From contig NZ_JAKKOT010000001.1 in the NCBI RefSeq assembly GCF_021739025.1, positions 62,001 to 126,000 on the forward strand: a stretch of 64,000 nucleotides of DNA. Direction: 5' to 3'. Shown in pieces: positions 46,339 to 54,723 of this stretch (the stretch's first letter is position 1; each line of letters begins with the position of its first letter). The translations under genes and the position numbers were made by a program. Origin of the DNA: Gordonia liuliyuniae (GTDB lineage: Bacteria > Actinomycetota > Actinomycetes > Mycobacteriales > Mycobacteriaceae). The notes beneath the pieces are model-generated. The model was not told the origin of the DNA and searched no databases. It worked only from the letters and a program-made list of their open reading frames with translations.

Positions 46339-46464
46339 ACCGGTGTAGGGGTGGTGAACCGGGTCATCACCGATCTCGGTGTGATCGACCTCGACGACGG
46401 GACGGCCACCCTCGTCGAGACTGCACCGGGAGTCACCCGCGACCACATCGCGTCCAAGACAGGG
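46339..46464 (+). pseudogene. 3-oxoacid CoA-transferase subunit B, C-terminal fragment
   Basis: About 42 codons read TGVGVVNRVITDLGVIDLDDGTATLVETAPGVTRDHIASKTG, matching the conserved end of CoA-transferase beta subunits (GVVNRVITDLGVF...LVELAPGVT...V...TG). The codons before it are unrelated. It is a relic of a ketoacid (for instance 3-oxoadipate or succinyl) CoA-transferase gene. Confidence 0.8.
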
Positions 46465-46502
46465 CGTCGATCTCGCCTGAGTCTGTGGCACAGGGATACG
46501 GC

Positions 46503-46559
46503 TGAAGCCGTCGACCGCGGATACTCCCCCCTGAGAGATACCCGCGGTCGGCGGCTTCA
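46503..46559. terminator. Long imperfect hairpin
   Basis: tgaagccgtcgaccgcgg... (46503-46524) pairs with ...ccgcggtcggcggcttca (46537-46559) over about 20 bases with two or three mismatches and a 12-base loop. It follows the CoA-transferase relic and may be its former terminator. Confidence 0.65.
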
Positions 46560-46952
46560 ACGCTTTCGGCAGCGTTTGCCGCGGACGTCCGTCGACACCT
46601 ACCTGGTCGAAATACGACCGGCCGGTCCCTCCGCCGAACGAACATCCGCTGCACCCGTCCCCATGAGCACGTCAGTTACCGTACAGCAAACCGAATGTTA
46701 CCGCTAGTCCCGGTCAGGAATCGTCACCTCCGCGACCGATTCATACTGGTTGACGCCACCAAAAGCGCATGCCGGACGCTGGAGTTACTCGCGCCACCCA
46801 CCTGTTGCGTTAGAAATTTCCACCTGGCAACATCGGATTGCTAGTATGTAACGGACATCAGGGGCATCGCGACGACCTAGACCGTCGACGCGTGTCAAAG
46901 TGGTGGCCTGGGCGGCGCGCCCGGATCACCGCACTCGACGGGGGAAGGCGCC
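46560..46952. other. Upstream region of the EspR-like gene
   Basis: About 390 bases with no supported gene. The AT-richer stretch around 46806-46855 (ttgcgttagaaatttccacc...ttgctagtatgtaacg) contains a TAGTAT hexamer that may be the -10 for the next gene. Nothing else is recognised. Confidence 0.45.
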
Positions 46953-47363
46953 ATGGACAACGAATTCGCGGATCGGCTCAACAGATTGTTCGATACCGTG
47001 CACCCTCCGGGACGCAAGCCCCACACGAACGCTGAAGTGGCCGACGCGGTCACCGCCGCCGGCCACAAGCTGTCCAAGCCGTACCTCTCGCAGCTGCGCA
47101 ACGGTCACCGAACCAATCCGTCCCACGAGACGATCACCGCGCTCGCCCGCTTCTTCAAGGTGAAGCCGGACTACTTCTACGACGACGTGTACGCGGCGAA
47201 GATCGACCACGACCTCGAACTCCTGTCGCAGCTGCGTGGCGCGAGCCTGCGACGCCTGTCGAGCCGAGCATTCGACCTGTCCGTAGAGTCGCAGGATATG
47301 TTGACCGCGATGGCAGAGAAGCTTCGCCGCGGCGAAGGGCTCCCAGAGAATCCGCTCGACTGA
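46953..47363 (+). CDS. EspR-like helix-turn-helix regulator
   Basis: A 136-residue protein similar over its length to EspR (Rv3849, 132 residues) of M. tuberculosis: FADRLNRLFDTVHPPGRKPHTNAEVADAV, then the HTH LSKPYLSQLRNGHRTNPSHETITALARFF near 45-75, and FKVKPDYFYDDVYAAKIDHDLELL. The C-terminal helices (RGASLRRLSSRAFDLS...MLTAMAEKLRR) are those of EspR dimerisation. EspR is a nucleoid-associated regulator of cell-wall and secretion genes; here it heads a cluster with an ImmA/IrrE-type protease. ATG at 46953 with gggggaagg before it. Confidence 0.88.
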   Translation: MDNEFADRLNRLFDTVHPPGRKPHTNAEVADAVTAAGHKLSKPYLSQLRNGHRTNPSHETITALARFFKVKPDYFYDDVYAAKIDHDLELLSQLRGASLRRLSSRAFDLSVESQDMLTAMAEKLRRGEGLPENPLD

Positions 47364-47431
47364 CCGGGTGATCGACGGAGTGGGCTCGCCATCTCGTATC
47401 CTCTAGGTCGAGGAGTAGTTGGAGAAGTGTG

Positions 47432-48304
47432 ATGCAGGTGGAATTCTCGCGCGTCGTGCGCCCAGTGGGCGTCGCCGCCGTCGTCGTGGGCGCCCTGTTC
47501 GTCACACCGGGCACCGCGCTCGCCCTGCCCGGGCACGACCATCACCACTGTCACCACCACTCCGCGTGCGGCGACGACGACAGCACCCCCGAAAGCACCG
47601 CCCCCGACACCACGGCTCCTAAGACGACGGCTCCTGAGACGACGTCCGAGACTCCCGCATCGCCGTCGACGTCGACCCGCGATGACGGTTCCGGCGATGA
47701 CGACGACTCCGATGAAGACGACTCCGACGATGAGAGCACCTCGCCCGAGCCGTCCGAGCCGACGACCCGCCCGAAGCCGCCGGCACCGACGACGCAGAAG
47801 CCGAAACCGCCGAGCACGTCCGAGGAGGGACGCGACCCGGGCACCATCTACCAGGACCTCCCCGACACTGACGAGAACTCGTCGGCCGACAACCCGCCGA
47901 TCCGCGTGCCGAAGCGCACCGCGACGCCGCGCACCCCGAGTCGTGGTGGCTCCGCGGGAGCACCGACTGACGCGAAGCGCTCCGAGACGAGCAAGCGCAC
48001 CAAGACATCGAAGAAGCCCCCGACGTCGAAGAAGTCCAAGCCGTCGACGACCCGTTCGTCGAAGGCCCCGGCCGCACAGCCGGCTTCCGACCCGACACCG
48101 CCCGATCAGGATCGGGCCCGTCAGGCGCAAGCGCTTCCGGCTCCGTCGGACGTGACCGCCGGGCAGTACGCTGCCGCGGGCGGCGGGGTCGGCGGCATGA
48201 TCGTGATCGCGGGCGCCGCAGGCCTGATGACCCATCGAAGTGCTCGCGCCGGCCGAACCCGGTTGAACGCCGCGCGCACGCAATTCTTGTCGCCTCCCAA
48301 GTGA
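47432..48304 (+). CDS. Exported Ser/Thr/Pro-rich low-complexity protein
   Basis: A 290-residue protein. Residues 6-32 form a signal peptide (VVRPVGVAAVVVGALFVTPGTALA), followed by a His cluster (GHDHHHCHHHSACGDDD) that could bind metal, then about 180 residues rich in Ser, Thr, Pro, Asp and Lys (acidic first, basic later: KRTKTSKKPPTSKKSKP). A C-terminal hydrophobic segment (about 250-270, GGGVGGMIVIAGAAGLMTH) ends in a basic tail, a surface-anchor layout without an LPXTG motif. ATG at 47432 follows ggag; GTG at 47429 is adjacent. Family unknown; possibly a cell-wall-spanning protein. Confidence 0.7.
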   Translation: MQVEFSRVVRPVGVAAVVVGALFVTPGTALALPGHDHHHCHHHSACGDDDSTPESTAPDTTAPKTTAPETTSETPASPSTSTRDDGSGDDDDSDEDDSDDESTSPEPSEPTTRPKPPAPTTQKPKPPSTSEEGRDPGTIYQDLPDTDENSSADNPPIRVPKRTATPRTPSRGGSAGAPTDAKRSETSKRTKTSKKPPTSKKSKPSTTRSSKAPAAQPASDPTPPDQDRARQAQALPAPSDVTAGQYAAAGGGVGGMIVIAGAAGLMTHRSARAGRTRLNAARTQFLSPPK

Positions 48305-48310
48305 TGCCGC

Positions 48311-48859
48311 GTGTCTAACCCCGTTGAATCGGCCCGAATCTCGCACCGCTCGCACCGCCGTGTGCACGCGGCGGTCGACGCGGTGCTCGACGTCGCCGCT
48401 CAGAAGCAGGCCGGATCATTGGACGACATCGTCCGCGCGGTCGGCGAGAGCCGCCAACGGCCGATCTCCGTCGCCGTCGACGACCTCGCCCCCGGGGTGT
48501 GGGGCCAGCGTCGCGACTACCCCGATCGTGACGTGATCGTGTTGGCCCGAGCCCTCCCCAGTGAGGCTCGCACGCTGGCACACGAACTTGGACACATCGT
48601 GTTTTCGCACACCGGCACCGTCGCCGACGAGTCGACCGTTGAAGCTGAGGACGACCTGATCGCCTACATGCTGGGGCTGTCCGAGTCCGGCGATTCGGAA
48701 CCGGAACACGAACAGGGAGAGTCGATCACCGCCGAAGAACTCGAACTTCAGGAGTGGGAGGCGGAAGCGTTCGCCGCACGGCTGTTGCAACGCTTGCGCC
48801 AACTCCACCGCAACCGGTCGCTGCGCCCGATGCTCCGTTACGACGAGGCCCTCGGATGA
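48311..48859 (+). CDS. ImmA/IrrE-family metalloprotease
   Basis: A 182-residue protein with the zinc motif HEXXH in RTLAHELGHIVFSHTG near 93 and a downstream acidic segment (EWEAEAFAARLLQRL near 150) supplying the third ligand. Such proteases cut repressors of the XRE type in stress or mobile-element control, which suits the EspR-like gene two places upstream. The start is GTG at 48311, 6 bases after the previous stop, and its stop overlaps the next start as ATGA, so the genes form an operon. Confidence 0.85.
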   Translation: MSNPVESARISHRSHRRVHAAVDAVLDVAAQKQAGSLDDIVRAVGESRQRPISVAVDDLAPGVWGQRRDYPDRDVIVLARALPSEARTLAHELGHIVFSHTGTVADESTVEAEDDLIAYMLGLSESGDSEPEHEQGESITAEELELQEWEAEAFAARLLQRLRQLHRNRSLRPMLRYDEALG

Positions 48860-49815
48860 CGCTGCTCACGTGGGTGATCGCGGCCTTGTGCGCTGCCGCC
48901 GTCGGCGCACGCATCGGGCGGCTCACCGTCCGCCCTCCGTCGTTGGCACGCACCTCCGTCGCCGTCGCGGCGATCGGCGTCGCACTCGCCGCAGCTGTTC
49001 GGACGCCGACCGTCTCGAGAATCCTTGATCCGTTCGGCGACGATGTCGCGGTACTGACCTTCGTCGGCTGCTGGGTGGTGGTCCTGACTGCGACGACATT
49101 GATCGGCGCCGCCGCGCTGCCGCGGATGACCCAGAGGGCCCTGCACGTCACCACTGTCATCACCGTCGCGGTGGGCTCGGCCGATATCATCGCGATGAGC
49201 GTGGTCGGCGAAGCCGTCGTCGGAACGGTGTTCGTCGTCGTAGCAGGCGTCATCGCCCTGATCAACGGGCTCCGGTACATCGCCTGGCATGCGTTGGGGC
49301 GCGCGATCGCCTACTTCTTGACCGGGATCACCGTCGTCACCGTCGTCCTGGCGCTCGACTTGCGCAGCCCGGACCCGGAGAACGGCTGGTGGGCGGCCGC
49401 GATCATCATCATCAGCTTCGCGTGCTCGTCGGTGATGCTGGCGTCGTGGTTCGTCGCCCGTCGTGACCTGCGCCGCACACACCGTCTGTGGGCGGCGCTG
49501 GCCGCCGCACACCCGGAGGTCGCGACCGGCGACTACCAGTCGGCGACTCCCGTCCTGGCCGCCAACGACCGCGTCTCACAGATCCTCGACGGTCTATACC
49601 TGCATGCGGGCGCGGGTCTGATCACGCCGGGCGACGAACCCGATCACGGCACGCCGCGCGCTCGCGCCCGCCAGATCGCGACGTGGCTGCACGAGACCGA
49701 GGTGACCCCGATCGACCCGGACAAGTTGACGACACCGGACGACCTGTCCGATCGCCGGTGGGTCCAGTTGATCGCCCGCGAGTACGAGAAGGCGCCGCCC
49801 GCCCGCGCTCAGTGA
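48856..49815 (+). CDS. Multi-helix membrane protein (MAB_1171c/DUF6545-like)
   Basis: A 319-residue protein. The first 210 residues have about seven hydrophobic helices (1-20, 33-50, 65-85, 92-115, 120-140, 150-172, 182-202), followed by a soluble C-terminal domain of about 110 residues (RRTHRLWAALAAAHPEVATG...). The same 7-helix plus soluble tail occurs beside XRE regulators and ImmA/IrrE proteases in many actinobacteria. It probably senses a signal and passes it to the protease (inference). ATG at 48856 overlaps the protease stop; the stop overlaps that of the convergent SDR gene by 7 bases. Confidence 0.75.
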   Translation: MTLLTWVIAALCAAAVGARIGRLTVRPPSLARTSVAVAAIGVALAAAVRTPTVSRILDPFGDDVAVLTFVGCWVVVLTATTLIGAAALPRMTQRALHVTTVITVAVGSADIIAMSVVGEAVVGTVFVVVAGVIALINGLRYIAWHALGRAIAYFLTGITVVTVVLALDLRSPDPENGWWAAAIIIISFACSSVMLASWFVARRDLRRTHRLWAALAAAHPEVATGDYQSATPVLAANDRVSQILDGLYLHAGAGLITPGDEPDHGTPRARARQIATWLHETEVTPIDPDKLTTPDDLSDRRWVQLIAREYEKAPPARAQ

Positions 49816-50555
49816 AGCAGGACGCCGCCGTCGACGGTCAGCGTCTGGCCGGTCATCCAGCCTGCGTCGTCGGACAGCAGGAAGGCGACGACCGATCCGA
49901 TGTCGTCCGGCACGCCGAGACGCTTGAGCGGGTACGCCGATGCGACCTCTTCTTCCCGACCTTCGTATAGGGCGGTGGCGAAACGTGTCTTGACGACGGC
50001 GGGCGCGACGGCATTGACCCGGATGTTCGGACCGAGCTCCTCCGCGAGCGACGAGGTGAGGTCGATGACGGCGGCCTTCGACACCCCGTAGAACGCGATG
50101 CCCGGAGCCGGGCGGATGCCCGCGACCGATGCGACGTTGACGACGGCGCCGCCGTGCTCCTTCTGCCACGCCTGGTACACCTTCTGCGTCCACTGCAGAG
50201 TGGAGACGACATTGACGTCGAGGATCTTCCGCGCCGCAGCGGCATCAATGTCCATAAGCGAACCGAACACCGGGTTGATCCCGGTGTTGTTGACGAAGAA
50301 GTCGGCGCTGCCGAAGGTCTCGATCGCCTTCGCGACGGTCTCGTCCTGATGATCGGAGTCGTCGGCCGAACCCGCGACGGCCAGCGCGACGTCGGGGCCA
50401 CCGAGTTCGGCGACCGCGTCGTCGAGCGCCTCCTGTTTGCGCGCGGTGATGACGACCTTCGCGCCGTCGCCGACCAGACGATGGGCGACCCCCAACCCGA
50501 TACCTCTGCTCGCTCCCGTGATGATGGCGGTCTTTCCGGCGAAACGTGCGGTCAT
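49809..50555 (-). CDS. Short-chain dehydrogenase/reductase (FabG-like)
   Basis: A 248-residue SDR. Cofactor motif TGASRGIGLGVAHRL near 12, NNTG near 89, catalytic Ser near 140 and YGVSKAAVIDL (Tyr and Lys) near 153; PLKRLGVPDDIGSVVAFLLSDDAGWMTGQTLTVDGG closes the fold as in FabG enzymes. Substrate unknown. ATG at 50555. It is divergent from the amidase gene, with a TetR-type palindrome just before its start. Confidence 0.92.
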   Translation of the reverse strand: MTARFAGKTAIITGASRGIGLGVAHRLVGDGAKVVITARKQEALDDAVAELGGPDVALAVAGSADDSDHQDETVAKAIETFGSADFFVNNTGINPVFGSLMDIDAAAARKILDVNVVSTLQWTQKVYQAWQKEHGGAVVNVASVAGIRPAPGIAFYGVSKAAVIDLTSSLAEELGPNIRVNAVAPAVVKTRFATALYEGREEEVASAYPLKRLGVPDDIGSVVAFLLSDDAGWMTGQTLTVDGGVLLH

Positions 50556-50593
50556 GCGGCTCTCCTGCGGTAGTCGACACCCATTTCAAAAAA

Positions 50594-50607
50594 TAAGCGA
50601 TTGCTTA
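50594..50607. promoter_or_regulatory. Palindrome upstream of the SDR gene
   Basis: TAAGC-gatt-GCTTA is a perfect 5-4-5 inverted repeat about 40 bases before the SDR start in an A/T-rich patch; it has the look of a TetR-type operator overlapping the promoter. No TetR gene is adjacent. Confidence 0.4.
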
Positions 50608-50683
50608 CTTTGTATCGCCGCACCGACTGGCCGTCAAGGCGGACGCCGCGAAAACAGTGACTACGCCCGTGGGCCGATGTAGG

Positions 50684-50695
50684 ATTGTCAACAAT
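50684..50695. promoter_or_regulatory. GntR operator (ATTGTnnACAAT) upstream of the amidase-gntR operon
   Basis: attgtcaacaat is a perfect 12-base palindrome 32 bases before the amidase start, of the GTnnAC-centred type bound by FadR-subfamily GntR proteins. The 5-base lead-in gtagg and the whole palindrome apart from the two central bases recur at 56055-56066. Confidence 0.7.
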
Positions 50696-50727
50696 CAATC
50701 GATTTTCGTCGAAGGGCGGCCGCGCTC

Positions 50728-52197
50728 ATGGATTCCCGCGACATCTGCGATCTCTCCGCACTCGAGCTGACTGACGCCTACCGCGCCGGCACTCTGTCAC
50801 CCGTCGAAGCCGCCGACGCGGTCCTCGACGCGATCGATCGGATCGACGGCAGTCTGTCGGCGTTCTGCGTCGTCGACCAGGACGGCGCGCGCGCCTCGGC
50901 GAAGGATGCGCAGCAGCGATACCGGGACGGCCGCACGCTGGGACCGTTGGACGGCGTCCCGACTTCCATCAAGGACGTGTTCCTCACGGCTGGCCTGCCC
51001 ACCTACCGAGGCTCGACGCTGATCGCGGCCGCCGACGACGGCGTCGCGGCCACTGTCGACGCCCCGGTCACCGCGGCCACCGTCGAAGCGGGCTGCGTAG
51101 TCGTCGGTAAGACGACGACCCCGGAGTTCGCTTGGAAGGGCGTCACCGACTCCCTACTGGCCGGCGTGACCCGTAATCCGTACGATCCGGACCGCACCCC
51201 GGGCGGGTCGAGCGGCGGGTCCGCCGCCGCCGTCGCCGCCGGACTCGGCCCCCTGTCGACCGGCACCGATGCGGGCGGGTCGGTACGCATCCCCGCAGCC
51301 TTCACCGGCACCGTGGCCCTCAAACCGACGTACGGTGTGATCCCGATGTTTCCGTCGAGCCCATTCGGCACGCTCGCGCACGCCGGACCGATGACCCGCA
51401 CGGTCACGGACACGGCCGCGTTCATGGACGAGCTGATCCGCCCCGACTCACGCGACTGGTCGGCAGTCCCCCGGTCGGCCACCTGCCCCGACGGCGAGGG
51501 CTTCCTCACCATGGCGCTCGACGGCCTACGCTCCGACACACCGTTGGCCGGGGTGCGCGTGGCCTACAGCCGAAACCTCGGGTTCGGCGTCAACGATCCC
51601 GACGTCGAACGCGAGGTCGACGCCGCCGTCGCCGCGCTGGCCGATCTCGGGGCGCGCGTCGACGAGATCGACCTCGGGCTCAGCGATCCCGTCGACGCGT
51701 TCCACGTCCTGTGGTTCGCCGGGGCCGCGGCCGTCGTCAAACCGTTCGGTGACGGCGCGATCGACCGGATCGACCCGACGCTGCGCGACGCGTTGAGCAG
51801 GTACCACGACTTCACCGCACAGGACTACCTGGACGCCGTCGCCGAACGGATGGCGTTGGGCGTCCGGCTCGGCGCCGTCCACCACACTTACGACGTCCTC
51901 GTGACTCCGACGACCCCGATCCCGGCCTTCGCGGCGGGCGCTGATGTGCCGCCCGGCTGGCACAGCCCCGATTGGACCTCGTGGACCCCGTACACCTACC
52001 TTTTCAACATGACTCAGCAACCGGCACTGTCGGTGCCGTGCGGGATGACGGACACCGGCCTTCCGGTGGGGATCCAACTCGTCGGCGCACGATTCGCCGA
52101 CCGGACCGTGGTGCGGACCGGCGCGGCACTCGAGACCCGCCTCGTCGGACGGACCGCACGCCCCCGAGTCCATGCGTGCAGTCAGGCGCTCGCGTGA
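50728..52197 (+). CDS. Amidase (amidase-signature family)
   Basis: A 489-residue hydrolase with the Ser-cisSer-Lys triad: Lys in GVPTSIKDVF near 80, the two serines in GGSSGGSAAAVAAGLGPLSTGTDAGGSVRIPAAFTG near 157-190. It hydrolyses amides (or transfers ammonia in GatA relatives, but no gatBC is near). The gntR gene overlaps its stop. With gabD, gabT and a 2-hydroxyacid dehydrogenase under the same operator type nearby, it probably opens a lactam or amide whose product enters the GABA or beta-alanine route (inference). ATG at 50728 follows gaaggg. Confidence 0.92.
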   Translation: MDSRDICDLSALELTDAYRAGTLSPVEAADAVLDAIDRIDGSLSAFCVVDQDGARASAKDAQQRYRDGRTLGPLDGVPTSIKDVFLTAGLPTYRGSTLIAAADDGVAATVDAPVTAATVEAGCVVVGKTTTPEFAWKGVTDSLLAGVTRNPYDPDRTPGGSSGGSAAAVAAGLGPLSTGTDAGGSVRIPAAFTGTVALKPTYGVIPMFPSSPFGTLAHAGPMTRTVTDTAAFMDELIRPDSRDWSAVPRSATCPDGEGFLTMALDGLRSDTPLAGVRVAYSRNLGFGVNDPDVEREVDAAVAALADLGARVDEIDLGLSDPVDAFHVLWFAGAAAVVKPFGDGAIDRIDPTLRDALSRYHDFTAQDYLDAVAERMALGVRLGAVHHTYDVLVTPTTPIPAFAAGADVPPGWHSPDWTSWTPYTYLFNMTQQPALSVPCGMTDTGLPVGIQLVGARFADRTVVRTGAALETRLVGRTARPRVHACSQALA

Positions 52198-52856
52198 CCG
52201 ACCAACTCTCGGGATCGCTCGCCCCCGTCGTCCAGGAGTCGACGCCCGCGCTGATCGCGCGGTCGCTGCGTCGGGCCATCGCGGCGGGCGACTTCCCGCC
52301 GGGCGGTCAGCTCGGGGAGGCCGCGCTGGCCACCCAGCTCGGTGTCAGTCGCGGCCCGCTGCGCGAAGCCATGCAGCGGCTCACGCAGGAGGGACTGCTC
52401 GTCTCGAGACGTAACCGCGGATTGTTCGTACCGGAGCTGACGCCCGACGCGGTGTCGGACATGTATCTGCTGCGCACCACCATCGAACGCGCGGCGATCG
52501 AGCGAGTGCTCGCGGCGGGCGACGGCCCCGCGTGCGCCGACCGACTCGACGCGGCGGTCGATGCGATGGTCGCGCACTCGGTCCGCCCCGACTCGCCGGA
52601 GATGGTCGACGCCGACCTTGACTTCCACCACGAGTTGGTCGAAGCCGCCGGGTCGCCCCGCCTGTCGCGTGTCCACGAGACCGTCATCGTCGAGACCAGC
52701 ATGTGCCTGCGCGCGACGGCGCCCACCTACGGCGCCGGTGAGGATCGGGCCGCCGAACATCGAGCCCTCGCCGACGCGATCCGGTCCGGGGATCTGGCGC
52801 AGACGACCACCCTGCTCGACGAGCACATGCGCGACGGCCTCGCGCGACTGACGTAG
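52194..52856 (+). CDS. GntR-family regulator (FadR subfamily)
   Basis: A 220-residue regulator with an N-terminal winged helix (about 15-75; LRRAIAAGDFPPGGQLGEAALATQLGVSRGPLREAMQRLTQEGLL) and an FCD effector domain whose metal-ligand residues lie in DADLDFHHELVEAAG near 140 and EHRALADAIRSGDL near 190. GTG at 52194 overlaps the amidase stop. The FadR-type wings recognise GTnnAC-centred palindromes; ATTGTnnACAAT sites precede both this operon and the gabT promoter, so it likely represses both until an amide- or amino-acid-derived inducer appears. Confidence 0.9.
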   Translation: MTDQLSGSLAPVVQESTPALIARSLRRAIAAGDFPPGGQLGEAALATQLGVSRGPLREAMQRLTQEGLLVSRRNRGLFVPELTPDAVSDMYLLRTTIERAAIERVLAAGDGPACADRLDAAVDAMVAHSVRPDSPEMVDADLDFHHELVEAAGSPRLSRVHETVIVETSMCLRATAPTYGAGEDRAAEHRALADAIRSGDLAQTTTLLDEHMRDGLARLT

Positions 52857-53259
52857 TCCAGTCCGGCGTGGTCACGCGGCCCGTCGTATGCAGCAGCCCG
52901 GTGTGGCGCACGGATGCAGAGCGCCGGTCCATCCCTCGTTCGACAGACCGATGGCGACCTTCCCTGCCGTCGAGCACGGACGATCGTAGACCTGGCCGAA
53001 CGTGAGCCGAAGGGTGCGACGGCGCGTTCGACGTTCGTGAGGTAGCCGTGTTCGTGGCTGAGCGCAGCGGGCGCGGCGTAAAGGACCGCACTCCACGCGC
53101 GTTGCGCCCACGTCATGGGCCCCGTATGGCTCACATCGACCCCACGGTTCTCCGCAACCCGCTCCCGGCGTCACAGTCGTCGACGAACGTACGAAGAGTC
53201 GAGGCCGCATCCGACTATCTGACGGCGGCTCACACGGCAGCGACGCCGACGCTAGCCGT
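52857..53259. other. Region with a possible gene relic
   Basis: About 400 bases between the gntR and gabD stops. On the minus strand, QRAWSAVLYAAPAALSHEHGYLTN (about 53030-53110) resembles the start of the second domain of DUF559/AbiEi-like proteins, but the frame does not continue sensibly. I call it a degraded remnant at most. No terminator hairpin was obvious. Confidence 0.35.
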
Positions 53260-54723
53260 TCACTTGACTGGGATCCCGACGTACTTGGTCTCCAGAAACT
53301 CGTCGATCCCGGTCAGCCCGCCTTCACGGCCGAGTCCCGACTGCTTCACGCCGCCGAACGGTGCGGCCGGATTCGAGACCAGGCCGGTGTTGAATCCGAC
53401 CATCCCCGACTCGAGGCGTTCGGCGATTGAGAGTCCGCGGTCGACGGACTCCGTCATCACGTATGCGACGAGCCCGAACTCGGTGTCGTTCGCCGCGTCG
53501 ACCGCCTCGTCGTCGGTGTCGAAGCCGACGATCGCGGCCACCGGACCGAAGATCTCGGTGCTCATCAGGTCGGCGTCCTGTGCGACGTCGGTAAGGACCG
53601 TCGGCTGATAGAAGTGGCCGACGCCGTCCACGCGTCGACCGCCGCACATCACGGTCGCTCCGCGGTCGACCGCGTCGGCCACGAGGCGGTCGACCTTGTC
53701 GACCGCCTTCGCTTCGACGAGCGGCCCGACATCGGTTCCGGCGACCGCCCCGTCACCGACGGTGAGCGCTGACATCCGCTCGGTGAGCGCGGTTACGAAC
53801 TCATCGATTCTGCTGCGGTGCACGAACATCCGGTTCGCGGCCGTGCATGCTTCGCCCATGTTCCGGGTCTTGGCGACCATCGCCGCGTCGACCGCGGTGT
53901 CGAGGTCCGCGTCCTCGCACACGATGAACGGGGCGTTGCCGCCCAACTCCATGGAGGTGCGGAGGACGCCGCGCGCGCACTGTTCCAACAGGAGCTTCCC
54001 GACCTCCGTCGACCCCGTGAACGACAGTTTCCGCGCCTGTCCGGAGTCGATCCAGGTCGACACCACGTCGCCGGGCGACGTCGTGCACACCACCGACAGC
54101 ACGCCGTCGGGAAGTCCGGCTTCCGAGAGGAGGTCGACGACGTACAGAGACGTCAGCGGCGTCAGGTTGGCCGGTTTGTAGACCATCGTGCATCCGGCGG
54201 CGATCGCCGGACCGATCTTCCGGGAGACCATCGCGAGCGGGAAGTTCCACGGGGTGATGAGGATCGACGGGCCGACGGGCTCGGCGGTGATGATGAACCG
54301 CGACTTCCCGTCGGGGCTACGCCGCGCGTCACCGCGGATCCGGACGGCCTCTTCGGCGTACCACCGGAAGAACTCGGCGGCGTACGCGACTTCACCGCGC
54401 GCTTCGGCGAGCGGCTTACCCATCTCGGCGGTCATCAGTGCAGCCAGTTCGTCGGTCCGCTCGACGACGAGTTCGTATGCGCGACGCAGGATCTCCGAGC
54501 GGCGACGTGCCGGAACTGCCGCCCAGTCGCGCTGGTGGCCCGCGGCGGAGGCGATGGCTGCGCTCGCGTCTGCGCGATCCCCGTCCGCCAGCGTCGCGAT
54601 GGTCTCGCCGGTGGCCGGATTCTCAACGGTGAACGTGCCGCCGGAGGCGGCGCGATGCCACTCGCCGTCCCGGTAGATCCCCGACCCCAGCGTCCCGACG
54701 ATGTCGGCGACGGCGCGGGTCAT
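53260..54723 (-). CDS. gabD: Succinate-semialdehyde dehydrogenase (NAD(P)+)
   Basis: A 487-residue aldehyde dehydrogenase closest to the GabD/SSADH group. NAD-site and oxyanion features: TPWNFPLAMVSRKIGPAIAAGCTMVYKPA near 148, the general-base Glu in MELGGNAPFIV near 258, the catalytic Cys in GEACTAANR near 292, and EIFGPVAAI near 388. It oxidises succinate semialdehyde to succinate, the last step of GABA breakdown. ATG at 54723 overlaps the stop of gabT, so the two enzymes are translated together, the normal logic of the GABA shunt. Confidence 0.92.
   Translation of the reverse strand: MTRAVADIVGTLGSGIYRDGEWHRAASGGTFTVENPATGETIATLADGDRADASAAIASAAGHQRDWAAVPARRRSEILRRAYELVVERTDELAALMTAEMGKPLAEARGEVAYAAEFFRWYAEEAVRIRGDARRSPDGKSRFIITAEPVGPSILITPWNFPLAMVSRKIGPAIAAGCTMVYKPANLTPLTSLYVVDLLSEAGLPDGVLSVVCTTSPGDVVSTWIDSGQARKLSFTGSTEVGKLLLEQCARGVLRTSMELGGNAPFIVCEDADLDTAVDAAMVAKTRNMGEACTAANRMFVHRSRIDEFVTALTERMSALTVGDGAVAGTDVGPLVEAKAVDKVDRLVADAVDRGATVMCGGRRVDGVGHFYQPTVLTDVAQDADLMSTEIFGPVAAIVGFDTDDEAVDAANDTEFGLVAYVMTESVDRGLSIAERLESGMVGFNTGLVSNPAAPFGGVKQSGLGREGGLTGIDEFLETKYVGIPVK

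Noticed and set aside
53000..53210. Minus-strand gene with a DUF559/AbiEi-like start
   Set aside because: The protein-like stretch is short and the frame does not continue into the expected nuclease domain, so only a doubtful relic is noted.
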